Below the pieces are notes generated by a model. That model saw only the letters and a program-made list of their open reading frames with translations. It did not search any database and was not told where the DNA came from. Both the position numbers and the translations under genes were made by a program. DNA of 64,000 nucleotides from Flavobacteriaceae bacterium (lineage in GTDB: Bacteria > Bacteroidota > Bacteroidia > Flavobacteriales > Flavobacteriaceae), in the NCBI GenBank assembly GCA_029243165.1, contig JAQWSN010000034.1:1-64000 (forward strand). The letters are read 5' to 3'. Position 1 is the first letter of the stretch. Every line of letters starts with the position of its first letter. Shown one piece after another: positions 24,740-33,525 of the stretch.

Positions 24740-27154
24740 ATGAAAATTCATAATTCCGAAAGTGAACTTAAAATCAGCATTGAAGACTTTAAGCTAAAGG
24801 TCCTTGAAGATTATCGCCTTGCCGTTCTAAGCAGGGAATGTAGTCTGCTCGGACGACGTGAAGTATTCTCTGGAAAAGGAAAGTTTGGAATTTTTGGTGA
24901 CGGAAAAGAATTGCCTCAATTAGCGATGAATCATTTTTTTCAAAATGGGGATTATCGATCCGGTTATTACAGAGATCAAACTTTACTTATGGCTCAGGGA
25001 GTACTTACAGTTGCAAATGTTTTTGCAGCTTTGTACGCTGACCTTGATCGATCTAGAGAACCTATGTCAGGAGGAAGACAAATGGGAGGTCATTTTGCAA
25101 CACCAAGTAGAGATGAAAATGGGTCATGGTTAAAAGTTGTTGATCTTAAAAATCACAGTGGTGACATCTCTCCTACTGGCTCACAAATGCCCAGACTTTT
25201 AGGCCTAGCACAAGCCTCTAAAGTGTATCGAGAGTATGCTACAAAAAACCGAGATAACTTTTCCAAAAACGGAAATGAAATTGCTTGGGGTACCATCGGA
25301 AATGCGAGTACCAGCGAAGGAATGTTTTTTGAAACCATCAATGCAGCAGGTGTAATGCAAGTCCCCATGGTAATCAGTGTATGGGACGATGAATATGGAA
25401 TTTCGGTTTCAAACAAAGACCAAACGACAAAGGAAAGTATTTCAGAGGCCTTAAAAGGGTTTCAAAGAACAGAATCTGAGAAAGGTTTCGAAATCATAAA
25501 AGTTAAAGGATGGGACTATCTAGCACTCATAGAAGCCTATGATACCGCATCGAAAATAGCACGGAAAGAGCATGTTCCAGTCATGGTCCATGTAACTGAA
25601 CTAACACAGCCCTTAGGTCATTCTTCCTCTGGCTCGCATGAACGCTACAAATCGAACGAGCGTTTGAAATGGGAAAAAGAATTTGATTGTAATTTAAAAA
25701 TGCGGAATTGGATTCTAGAAGAAGGTTTTGCAAAAGAGTCGGATCTTGAACTAATGGAAGAAGCGGCTACAAAAGAAGTTCGTTTAGCCCGAAGAAAAGC
25801 GTGGAATGCTTATCAGGAACCAATTTTAAAGGAAAAGGCCAAGCTCATGCAATTCTTCCCCGTACTTAAAAAAGAAACGCATAACGATCCAAAAGTTCAA
25901 TGGATTTTCTCTCAATTGGATCAGGTCAATGAACTTGGCTTCAAAGATATTATTTCAGCTGGACGACAAATCAAAACGGTATTAGCTAAACATCCTTCAG
26001 CCAATGCAACTGCATTTAAAAAGTGGCACGATTCATTGACTCAGGAAATGATAGAAAAAATTTCATCCCACTTGTACACAGTATCCAAGGATGAATTAAT
26101 AAATTTTAAATCCATACAGCCAACCTACAAAAAAGACGTTCAGCCTGTAGATGGTAGGGTTATTATTCGAGATAATTTTGATGCCCTACTCGAAAAACAC
26201 GATTCCCTCTTAATTTTTGGAGAAGATGTAGGTAAGATCGGTGATGTTAATCAAGGCTTGGAGGGGTTACAAAAGAAATTTGGAAGTTTACGAATTGCCG
26301 ATACAGGAATAAGAGAGGCTACAATTGCAGGTCAAGGAATTGGTTTGGCACTAAGAGGCCTTCGTCCTATCGCAGAAATACAATATTTAGACTACATTCT
26401 TTATTGTATTCAAATTCTAAGTGATGATTTAGCATCTATGAACTACAGAACTGTAGGTCAACAAATTGCACCACTCATAATTCGCACAAGAGGTCATCGT
26501 TTAGAAGGAATTTGGCATTCTGGATCTCCCATGGGAGGAATGATTCATTTGCTCCGTGGTATGCATATTCTAGTGCCTCGGAACATGACCCAAGCGGCAG
26601 GATTTTACAATACTTTAATGCAAATTGAGCAACCTGCGATCGTAATTGAGTCACTAAATGGATATCGATTAAAGGAAATCCCTCCAGACAATTTGGGTGA
26701 ATTTTGTATCCCCCTAGGTAAAATTGAATACATGCGAGAAGGAACTGACCTTACGGTAGTTTCCTACGGCTCAACACTTAGAATTGTTGAGGCAACAGCA
26801 CAAAGACTGGCGCAAGAAGGAATTGAAATTGAAATTATTGACATTCAAGCACTGATCCCTTTTGACCTTAAGGAAGAAATACGTGAAAGCATCGCCAAAA
26901 CGAATCGTTTACTTATTGTAGATGAGGACGTTCCAGGAGGAGCTAGTTCTTACATTCTTCAGCAACTGATTGAAAAGCAAAGCATATTTTCACTTTTGGA
27001 TAGTGCTCCTAAATTGCTTTCTGCTAAAGCACACCGACCCGCCTATGGTGGTGATGGAAATTATTTTTCTAAACCTTCAGAAGATGATATTTTTGAAGCT
27101 GCATACAACATCATGCATGAATCAGATCCCAACCAATTTCCATTATCATTTTAG
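24740..27154 (+). CDS. 2-oxoacid dehydrogenase E1, fused alpha and beta subunits (branched-chain type)
   Basis: An 804-residue thiamine-diphosphate enzyme combining E1 alpha (about residues 20-340) and E1 beta (about residues 470-800), which are separate chains in most bacteria. The beta part shows FGEDVGKIGDVNQG, ADTGIREATIAGQGIG and RLEGIWHSGSPMG. The ThDP/Mg motif of the alpha part reads GNASTSEGMFFETIN, where most E1s have GDGATSEG. Such fused E1s are common in Bacteroidota and are usually annotated as 2-oxoisovalerate dehydrogenase, feeding branched-chain acyl-CoA to iso-fatty acids. The E2 and E3 partners are not in this window. The 3' end overlaps convergent holA by 4 nt. Confidence 0.88.
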   Translation: MKIHNSESELKISIEDFKLKVLEDYRLAVLSRECSLLGRREVFSGKGKFGIFGDGKELPQLAMNHFFQNGDYRSGYYRDQTLLMAQGVLTVANVFAALYADLDRSREPMSGGRQMGGHFATPSRDENGSWLKVVDLKNHSGDISPTGSQMPRLLGLAQASKVYREYATKNRDNFSKNGNEIAWGTIGNASTSEGMFFETINAAGVMQVPMVISVWDDEYGISVSNKDQTTKESISEALKGFQRTESEKGFEIIKVKGWDYLALIEAYDTASKIARKEHVPVMVHVTELTQPLGHSSSGSHERYKSNERLKWEKEFDCNLKMRNWILEEGFAKESDLELMEEAATKEVRLARRKAWNAYQEPILKEKAKLMQFFPVLKKETHNDPKVQWIFSQLDQVNELGFKDIISAGRQIKTVLAKHPSANATAFKKWHDSLTQEMIEKISSHLYTVSKDELINFKSIQPTYKKDVQPVDGRVIIRDNFDALLEKHDSLLIFGEDVGKIGDVNQGLEGLQKKFGSLRIADTGIREATIAGQGIGLALRGLRPIAEIQYLDYILYCIQILSDDLASMNYRTVGQQIAPLIIRTRGHRLEGIWHSGSPMGGMIHLLRGMHILVPRNMTQAAGFYNTLMQIEQPAIVIESLNGYRLKEIPPDNLGEFCIPLGKIEYMREGTDLTVVSYGSTLRIVEATAQRLAQEGIEIEIIDIQALIPFDLKEEIRESIAKTNRLLIVDEDVPGGASSYILQQLIEKQSIFSLLDSAPKLLSAKAHRPAYGGDGNYFSKPSEDDIFEAAYNIMHESDPNQFPLSF

Positions 27155-28155
27155 AGTGTAAAAAGGCGAATTAATAACGTTTCTAAAATTTGATTCGGAT
27201 TTGAATTTGAGCCACCTATTCCTTTGCTCATTAAATCAGCTTCAAAAATACAACGCATAGCAGTCGATATTTGTTTCATGCTCATTCGGCTTGCTGCAGC
27301 TTCATATTCTTTCAGAAAATAAGGGGAAACTCCAATAGTTCCCGCTGCCGCTCTTGGATTGGCGACGCCTTTTAGGAGCAATAGTTTCTGAAAATAGGAA
27401 TGTAATGATGATAAAGTGAGTACTAAGGGGTGATCTTTCCTATTCCTATTGAGATATTGTACAATTTGGAATGCTAGGGAAAAATTTCTTTGTCCGATTG
27501 CTTTTTGAAGTTCAAAACTGTTGAATTTTTTACTGATCCCAATAAATTTCTCTATGGTCTCTTCGCTAACAGTTTCGTTCAATTGAACCACAAGCTTAAG
27601 CTTCTTTAATTCGTTTGATAGCAGTGTTAAATTTGCCCCTACATAAGTAGCAAGTAATTCTACAGCTGTAGGAGTAAGATCCAATTCTAATGATCTTGCG
27701 TGTTCACGAATCCACTGGGGTATTTGATTGTCGTAAAGTGGCTTTACAGTCAACAACTCCCCTGACTTTTCAACGGCTTTAAACAGTTTTTTCCTTTTAT
27801 CAAAAGCCTTATGCATGTAGCACAAAACCACTACTGTCTGCTGTGTAGGTTGAGCTGCGTAGAGGGCCAGTTCATCAAAGGCAGATGGAGGCATTTGCTG
27901 AGCTTCCTTAACAACAACAACGTTATGCCTACCTATCATGGGATATCGCTTCGCCGTTTCAATGACTTGAGAGGCATTGGCTTCTTTTCCAAAAAAAATA
28001 GTGTAGTCAAAATCACGAGAAGCTTCGTCGACCAACTTCGATGTTAAGGCAGTTAAAATCGAGTCAATGTAAAAAGATTCCGTTCCCGACAGCAAATAAA
28101 TGGGCGAAAACTGATCTTTATCAATTTTGGAAAGTAGCGTGAAAAACGCTTGCAT
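27151..28155 (-). CDS. holA: DNA polymerase III subunit delta
   Basis: A 334-residue clamp-loader subunit. The N-terminal region YLLSGTESFYIDSILTAL (residues 21-38) and later WIREHARSLELDLTPTAVELLATYVG (cut here: WIREHARS to LLATYVG, about residues 148-173) match HolA. Delta opens the sliding clamp DnaN, whose gene lies 12 kb away on the other strand. The gene is divergent from the HsdR-N gene with 27 nt between the starts and overlaps the E1 gene by 4 nt at its 3' end. Confidence 0.92.
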   Translation of the reverse strand: MQAFFTLLSKIDKDQFSPIYLLSGTESFYIDSILTALTSKLVDEASRDFDYTIFFGKEANASQVIETAKRYPMIGRHNVVVVKEAQQMPPSAFDELALYAAQPTQQTVVVLCYMHKAFDKRKKLFKAVEKSGELLTVKPLYDNQIPQWIREHARSLELDLTPTAVELLATYVGANLTLLSNELKKLKLVVQLNETVSEETIEKFIGISKKFNSFELQKAIGQRNFSLAFQIVQYLNRNRKDHPLVLTLSSLHSYFQKLLLLKGVANPRAAAGTIGVSPYFLKEYEAAASRMSMKQISTAMRCIFEADLMSKGIGGSNSNPNQILETLLIRLFTL

Positions 28156-28182
28156 ATTAAAATTTTATTGCACTTTTACAGT

Positions 28183-28635
28183 ATGGAGAAACTCAATTTT
28201 CCACCTTGCGAAATACAACTCAAAAATAAGGAAAATAAACCCTTTATCTTTGACCAAATTCGTAAAAAATGGATTCATTGCACTCCTGAAGAATGGGTGC
28301 GTATCCACTGCCTCAATTATTTGATTCATACTTTAAATTATCCTGCTTCTTGGATTAAAGTTGAAAACGAAATCAAACTATTCCAAACTCGAAAAAGATT
28401 TGATGTAATGCTAGTGAATCCAAATTTCGGGAATTTACTTTTAGTAGAATGTAAAGCACCTTCTGTAAAGTTAGATCAAAAGGTATTCGATCAAATAGCA
28501 CGCTACAATTTACAAGTCAAAAGCCAATACATGATGCTAACCAATGGCTTGAATCACTATTTTTGTACTATGGATTACAAAAATCAACAATACCGTTTCA
28601 TTAAAGAATTACCTAAATACGATGCTGTCCGATGA
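28183..28635 (+). CDS. HsdR-N domain protein, stand-alone PD-(D/E)XK nuclease-like
   Basis: A 150-residue protein from ATG 28183, chosen over a start 33 nt upstream that would sit in the divergent promoter region with holA. It matches the N-terminal nuclease domain of type I restriction R subunits: Asp74 (RFDVMLV), Glu89 and Lys91 (LLLVECKAPS) form the D-ExK core, with Glu61 upstream. No helicase, specificity or methylase gene is near. This stand-alone form recurs next to holA in Bacteroidota and is therefore unlikely to be a restriction system. The stop overlaps the glycosyltransferase start by 4 nt. Its role is unknown. Confidence 0.8.
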   Translation: MEKLNFPPCEIQLKNKENKPFIFDQIRKKWIHCTPEEWVRIHCLNYLIHTLNYPASWIKVENEIKLFQTRKRFDVMLVNPNFGNLLLVECKAPSVKLDQKVFDQIARYNLQVKSQYMMLTNGLNHYFCTMDYKNQQYRFIKELPKYDAVR

Positions 28636-29639
28636 ATTCAATCGCAGTAGTTTTACTTAATTACAATGGCCTAGAACTTTTAAAGCAATTTCTTCCCAAA
28701 GCCATTATGCACAGCAAACAAGCATCTGTTGTCTTGGTTGATAATGCTTCAAATGACAATTCTATGGACTGGGTAAAAACAAATTATCCTGAGATAAAAT
28801 GCATTGAATTAAAATCAAATCTAGGGTATGCCGGAGGATACAATGAAGGTTTAAAACATGTGAAAGCCCAATATTATGCCTTAGTAAATACAGATGTCGA
28901 ATTGACAGAAGGCTGGCTTACTCCACTCTTAAATCATTTTGATTCAAATCCTAGTACGGTTGCTTTACAGCCTCATATTTTAGATTACAATAAGCGGACA
29001 CATTTCGAATATGCGGGTGCTGCTGGAGGTTACATTGATGCCTTGGGCATTCCCTTTTGCCGAGGGAGAATACTCAATCATTGTGAAGTAGATCAAGGAC
29101 AATACGATCAATCAGTTCCCATATTTTGGGCAAGTGGAGCTTGTTTTTTAATTCGCAGCAGTACATTTTGGGAACTTGGAGGATTTGACACTCGTTTTTT
29201 TGCGCATCAAGAAGAAATCGATCTTTGTTGGCGGATTTTTAATGAAGGATACAACATTCAATCTATCGGTGAATCTAAAGTTTATCATATTGGTGGGGCA
29301 ACCCTCCCTCTTTCTTCAAAAAAAATATTTTTGAATCATAGGAATTCATTATTAATGTGTGCAAAAAATCTTCCTGATAACGCACGCTTTAAAATCCTAT
29401 TAAAAAAACTAATCCTTGATGGTGTAATTGGGATAGTTTATGCATTGAAATTAAATTTTAAAGCAACTCTAGCAATAATTAGGGCTCATTTTTCGTTTTA
29501 TAAAATGTTAAAAAACAATCAATTACTTCGTAAAAAGTCAAGTCAAAGTCAAAATTATTTCTTGAGAAAGAACATTATTATTGATTTTTTTGTGCTTAGA
29601 AGGTTAAATTTCAAAGATTTGAATAAAAATTATAAATAA
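28632..29639 (+). CDS. Family 2 glycosyltransferase
   Basis: A 335-residue GT2 with the GT-A fold: NYNGLELL near residue 10, VLVDNASNDNSMDW (residues 34-47), and NTDVELTEGWL (residues 94-104) in the nucleotide-sugar/metal site. FFAHQEEIDLCWRIF (residues 193-207) is typical of rhamnosyl- or similar transferases that act on cell-surface polysaccharide. The C-terminus is basic and hydrophobic and may associate with the membrane. It overlaps the HsdR-N gene by 4 nt. The sugar donor and acceptor cannot be stated. Confidence 0.88.
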   Translation: MNSIAVVLLNYNGLELLKQFLPKAIMHSKQASVVLVDNASNDNSMDWVKTNYPEIKCIELKSNLGYAGGYNEGLKHVKAQYYALVNTDVELTEGWLTPLLNHFDSNPSTVALQPHILDYNKRTHFEYAGAAGGYIDALGIPFCRGRILNHCEVDQGQYDQSVPIFWASGACFLIRSSTFWELGGFDTRFFAHQEEIDLCWRIFNEGYNIQSIGESKVYHIGGATLPLSSKKIFLNHRNSLLMCAKNLPDNARFKILLKKLILDGVIGIVYALKLNFKATLAIIRAHFSFYKMLKNNQLLRKKSSQSQNYFLRKNIIIDFFVLRRLNFKDLNKNYK

Positions 29640-29683
29640 ATTTCAGTTAATTTGTAAAAAATAAATTTAAACAGAACATCACT

Positions 29684-30535
29684 ATGAAAAAAGCGATCGC
29701 TTTAATGGTAACAGGGCTACTTTTAGCTTCCTGTGTATCTCAAAAAAAATTCACAGAACTAGAAGAGTTACAGCAAAACACTAAAAATTTATTAGATGCT
29801 GCTACTGTAAAACTCAATACATGTAACGAGGAAAAAGAAGCTGCTCTAGCTTCACTCGCCACCTTGACTGAACAAAATCAGTTTTTAAAGGCTAACAACC
29901 AAGATCTGATCAATAACATAGGTAACTTGACTACCCTTTCTCAAAAAGGTGCAGAAAATCTTGAAATGTCTTTAGAAAGCATGAAAGAAAAAGACATTCG
30001 CATCCAACGTATGCAAGACGCTGTTACTAAGAAAGATTCTGTAACCTTAGCACTTGTAACAAGCCTTAAAGGTGTATTAGGGAATATGAGCGATGAGGAT
30101 ATCGAAATTAACGTTGAAAAAGGTGTGGTTTATGTATCTATTTCAGACAAACTTTTATTCAGAAGCGGAAGCTACACAGTAACTGCTAGAGCAAAAGAAG
30201 TACTTGGAAAAGTAGCGAAAGTTGTAAATGACAAGCCAGAACTTGAGTTCATGGTAGAGGGTCATACCGATAATGTACCAATTAAGATTGACGGAATTGT
30301 TGATAATTGGGATCTTTCTGTAAAAAGAGCAACTGCAGTTGTTCGTATTCTTGAAAACGACTTTGGCGTAGCTCCTGCAAGAATGACTGCTGCTGGAAGA
30401 AGTTATTACATTCCAGTTGCTGATAATGACACTGCTGCTAATCGTGCTAAAAATAGAAGAACTCGTATTGTAGTTCTTCCAAAATTAGATCAATTCTATG
30501 ATCTGATTGCTAAAGGTATGGACGCTGCTCAATAA
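29684..30535 (+). CDS. OmpA-family peptidoglycan-binding lipoprotein
   Basis: A 283-residue lipoprotein: signal MKKAIALMVTGLLLASC with lipid-accepting C17. Residues 22-120 are Gln/Glu/Asn-rich and predicted to be a coiled coil. The C-terminal OmpA domain contains FMVEGHTDNVPI, the Asp of NWDLSVKRA and the Arg-rich NRAKNRRTRIVV motif that binds diaminopimelate in peptidoglycan. It probably tethers the outer membrane or an envelope complex to the wall. It is followed by a strong hairpin terminator. Confidence 0.92.
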   Translation: MKKAIALMVTGLLLASCVSQKKFTELEELQQNTKNLLDAATVKLNTCNEEKEAALASLATLTEQNQFLKANNQDLINNIGNLTTLSQKGAENLEMSLESMKEKDIRIQRMQDAVTKKDSVTLALVTSLKGVLGNMSDEDIEINVEKGVVYVSISDKLLFRSGSYTVTARAKEVLGKVAKVVNDKPELEFMVEGHTDNVPIKIDGIVDNWDLSVKRATAVVRILENDFGVAPARMTAAGRSYYIPVADNDTAANRAKNRRTRIVVLPKLDQFYDLIAKGMDAAQ

Positions 30536-30553
30536 CATTCAGCTTAAATAAAT

Positions 30554-30585
30554 AAAAAAAGCTACCCTTAGGTAGCTTTTTTTTT
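30554..30585 (+). terminator. Rho-independent terminator after the OmpA-like gene
   Basis: GCTACC-CTTA-GGTAGC forms a 6-bp GC-containing stem with a 4-nt loop, extended by an A tract on the left and a run of nine T on the right, 18 nt after the stop codon. Confidence 0.88.
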
Positions 30586-30656
30586 GCCCTTTACTAATCT
30601 GATCAATAGAATAAAAAAATTGCTTTTATCGAGAGATAAAATGGTCATCGAAGCTG

Positions 30657-30664
30657 TATCTTTG
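30657..30664 (+). promoter_or_regulatory. Candidate -7 box for the YggS-like gene
   Basis: TATCTTTG matches TAnnTTTG and ends 4 nt before the ATG at 30669, leaving no room for a leader or ribosome-binding site. Confidence 0.45.
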
Positions 30665-30668
30665 CGCA

Positions 30669-31319
30669 ATGGATATCATCACCAACACTAAAACCTTTAT
30701 CGAAATACTTCCTCCTGAGGTTGCCCTTGTGGCTGTTTCCAAAACAAAACCAGTTGAAGAAATAATGCAGTCTTACGAAGCTGGGCAGCGTATTTTTGGT
30801 GAAAATAAGATACAGGAAATGGCTTCCAAATGGGAACAACTCCCTAAAGACATATCTTGGCATATGATCGGTCATGTACAGACCAACAAAGTGAAATACA
30901 TGGCTCATTTTGTGGACTTGATTCATGGTGTGGATAGCTTAAAACTCCTTAAAGAAATCCAAAAACAAGCAGTTAAACACAATCGTGTAATTTCATGCTT
31001 GATTCAGATACGTATTGCCCAAGAAGAGACAAAATTTGGACTTCCAAAAGAAGGTTTAGAGGAACTGCTCGAGGCATCATCATTTTTTAAAAATGTAAAA
31101 ATTGTTGGTCTTATGGGTATGGCTACTTTTACTGATGATAAAAATCAAATAGCAGATGAGTTTCAAATACTTAAAATTCTTTTTGATAAGACAAAAACGA
31201 CATACCCAGAGATGAAATACCTGTCTATGGGAATGAGTGGAGACTACGAGATCGCCATAGCATCAGGTTCCAATATGATACGGGTTGGAAGCAAAATTTT
31301 TGGAGCTCGTAATTATTAG
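30669..31319 (+). CDS. YggS/PLPBP family pyridoxal-phosphate homeostasis protein
   Basis: A 216-residue PLP-binding TIM-barrel protein. The PLP lysine lies in VALVAVSKTKPVEEI (residues 18-32), and FGENKIQEM, WHMIGHVQTNKV and the C-terminal LSMGMSGDYEIAIASGSNMIRVG match the family. These proteins buffer cellular PLP and have no known catalytic activity. The next in-frame Met is far inside the fold, so the start at 30669 is secure even though it abuts the promoter box. The exonuclease gene starts 2 nt after the stop. Confidence 0.92.
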   Translation: MDIITNTKTFIEILPPEVALVAVSKTKPVEEIMQSYEAGQRIFGENKIQEMASKWEQLPKDISWHMIGHVQTNKVKYMAHFVDLIHGVDSLKLLKEIQKQAVKHNRVISCLIQIRIAQEETKFGLPKEGLEELLEASSFFKNVKIVGLMGMATFTDDKNQIADEFQILKILFDKTKTTYPEMKYLSMGMSGDYEIAIASGSNMIRVGSKIFGARNY

Positions 31320-31321
31320 GT

Positions 31322-32683
31322 ATGTACGCAATTCTTGACATTGAAACTACTGGAGGAAAATACGATGAGGAGGGAATCACTGAAATTGCGATTTACAGAC
31401 ATGATGGAGAAACAATTACGGATCAATTCAGCAGTCTCGTAAATCCTCAAATCGAAATCCAACCTTTTGTTCAAAAGTTAACTGGAATATCAGGAAAAAT
31501 GCTTCAGAATGCACCCAAGTTTTATGAAATAGCAAAACGGGTGGTGCAAATTACAGAGGATTGTGTCATTGTAGCTCACAATGCTGCTTTTGATTATCGT
31601 ATTTTACAGACAGAGTTTAGACGTTTGGGGTTTACTTTTGAAAGAAAATCACTTTGTACTGTATCACTTTCTCAGCTACTTCTGCCAGATCAACCGGCTT
31701 ACAGTCTAGGAAAATTGGTTCGAAATCTTGGTATTCCCTTTTCAGATCAGCACAGAGCACAAGGTGATGCAAAAGTCACAGTCAAGTTATTTGAACTCCT
31801 TTTGGAAAAAGATCTTCATAAAAATATTTTAAAAGCACACATTAGTTCAGAGCACCCAAATAAAGTTCCACCGAAGTTTTTAGAAGTGATTGATGGGCTT
31901 CCCTCAGAAATGGGTGTTTATTACATCCATAATTCCAAAAATGAAATCATTTACATCGGGAAGAGCAACAATATCAAAAAAAGAATTTTAAATCACCTAA
32001 CAGGGAAATCCAAAAAAGCGCGAGTAATTCAAAACGAAATACACAAAGCAACTTTTGCATTAACAGGAGGCGAATTGGTCAGTTTACTTAAGGAACAAAA
32101 CGAAATAAAAACAAATGCTCCAAAACTTAATAAAGCGATGAAGTACAGGATTTTTCCTATGGGAATTCGTTTAGACGATTCGGTTGAGTATCCAGAGTTA
32201 ATTGTTGAGCAAATAAAAAAAGAGCACACTTATTTTAGTGTTTACAAGAATTCGAAAAGTGCTAAATCCGCTATTTTTAATTGGACCGAAAACTATGGTA
32301 TTTGCTTAAAAAAAACGAGTCTTTCAAATAAAACGGGTACTTGCTTTTTACATGAAGTTAATAAATGTGATGGTGCCTGTACAGGTAAAGAAACTCCTGA
32401 CTCCTACCGAAAAAAAATTAAATTACTTTTAGCCGATTTTGAGTATCCTTTTTCAGATTTTATTATTACTTCAAAGGGAAGAAAACTAGGTGAATCCTCT
32501 TTTATTTACATCAAAGGCAATGTTTTTTTAGGATATGGTTATTATGAACTTAATCATCAAATTAAAAACGACAAGCAAATTATGTCTCGACTTATTTCTA
32601 TGGAGGACAATCCCGATGTTCAAAAATTAATTCGTAGCTTTTTATCTCGGAAAAAATACAATAAGTTGATACCTTTGGAGTAG
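31322..32683 (+). CDS. DEDDh exonuclease fused to a GIY-YIG (UvrC/Cho-like) endonuclease domain
   Basis: A 453-residue fusion. Residues 1-165 form a DnaQ/epsilon-type 3'-5' exonuclease with Asp6, Glu8 (LDIETTG), Asp91 (HNAAFDYRI), His144 and Asp149 (QHRAQGDA). Residues 195-275 form a GIY-YIG nuclease with GVYYI, IIYIGKS, Arg221 and Glu258 (LLKEQNEI). The C-terminal part keeps a UvrC-like cysteine motif (CFLHEVNKCDGAC). The combination resembles the E. coli Cho nuclease plus a proofreading-type exonuclease and suggests a DNA-repair role. It follows the YggS-like gene by 2 nt. Confidence 0.87.
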   Translation: MYAILDIETTGGKYDEEGITEIAIYRHDGETITDQFSSLVNPQIEIQPFVQKLTGISGKMLQNAPKFYEIAKRVVQITEDCVIVAHNAAFDYRILQTEFRRLGFTFERKSLCTVSLSQLLLPDQPAYSLGKLVRNLGIPFSDQHRAQGDAKVTVKLFELLLEKDLHKNILKAHISSEHPNKVPPKFLEVIDGLPSEMGVYYIHNSKNEIIYIGKSNNIKKRILNHLTGKSKKARVIQNEIHKATFALTGGELVSLLKEQNEIKTNAPKLNKAMKYRIFPMGIRLDDSVEYPELIVEQIKKEHTYFSVYKNSKSAKSAIFNWTENYGICLKKTSLSNKTGTCFLHEVNKCDGACTGKETPDSYRKKIKLLLADFEYPFSDFIITSKGRKLGESSFIYIKGNVFLGYGYYELNHQIKNDKQIMSRLISMEDNPDVQKLIRSFLSRKKYNKLIPLE

Positions 32684-32712
32684 ATTTAAAATCATAAGCT
32701 CTAGCCCTAGGC

Positions 32713-33525
32713 ATGAAAAAGTGGAAACATAGACTGCACGAAATTATTTACGAAGCCAATACCCCAGCAGGAAAACTTTTCGATGTAGTCCTTCTCGTTA
32801 CGATTTTGCTTAGTGTCGTATTTGTTGCACTTGAAAGTGTCGCTTCAATAGACGCAGTGTATCACGAATACTTAAATTGGGCAGAGTGGATCATCACCCT
32901 ACTTTTTACACTAGAGTATTTTTTACGCATCATCAGTGTAACCAAGCCCTCAAAATACATTTTTAGTTTCTATGGCATTATTGATTTAATGTCCACGCTT
33001 CCTAAATATCTTTCTCTGATTTTGGCAGGCACTCACAGCTTGTTTGCTTTAAAGGCATTGAGACTCCTACGAGTCTTTAGAATTTTAAAATTAACGAAGT
33101 ACGTCAGTGAGTCCAATACCTTAATCAAAGCACTTCGTTCAAGCCGCACAAAGATTTCTGTTTTTATTTTTGGTGTTTTAATTTTATGTATCATCTTTGG
33201 CACCTTAATGTATTTAATAGAAGATGATTCGAGTGGTTTTACCAGCATTCCAAGAAGTATTTACTGGTGCATTGTAACCCTAACCACAGTAGGTTATGGA
33301 GACATAGCTCCACAAACACCAATAGGTCAGTTAGTTGCCTCCCTAATTATGATTATGGGATATGGCATAATTGCTGTTCCGACTGGAATCGTAACCGCGG
33401 AATTTTCAAAACAAAAACCCATAGATACCAATACCCAAGCCTGTCCTCATTGTCTAACCCTGTCCCACAAGGAAGGTGCACTATTTTGTCACCAATGTGG
33501 AAAACTCATAAATGATGTCAACTAA
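32713..33525 (+). CDS. Voltage-gated-type potassium channel with C-terminal zinc ribbon
   Basis: A 270-residue six-helix channel. The S4 segment has regularly spaced positive charges (R117, R120, R123, K126, K129 in ALRLLRVFRILKLTK), and the pore carries TLTTVGYGDIAP (residues 189-200), the K+ selectivity filter. After S6 the cytoplasmic tail ends in a zinc-ribbon-like pair, CPHC (244-247) and CHQC (259-262). K+ efflux or membrane-potential control is the expected role. It overlaps the miaA start by 14 nt (11 nt if the second ATG is used). Confidence 0.9.
   Translation: MKKWKHRLHEIIYEANTPAGKLFDVVLLVTILLSVVFVALESVASIDAVYHEYLNWAEWIITLLFTLEYFLRIISVTKPSKYIFSFYGIIDLMSTLPKYLSLILAGTHSLFALKALRLLRVFRILKLTKYVSESNTLIKALRSSRTKISVFIFGVLILCIIFGTLMYLIEDDSSGFTSIPRSIYWCIVTLTTVGYGDIAPQTPIGQLVASLIMIMGYGIIAVPTGIVTAEFSKQKPIDTNTQACPHCLTLSHKEGALFCHQCGKLINDVN

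Noticed and set aside
28183-28635. Type I restriction system suggested by the HsdR-N domain
   Set aside because: No helicase, specificity or methylase gene is present nearby, and the protein is a stand-alone 150-residue domain.
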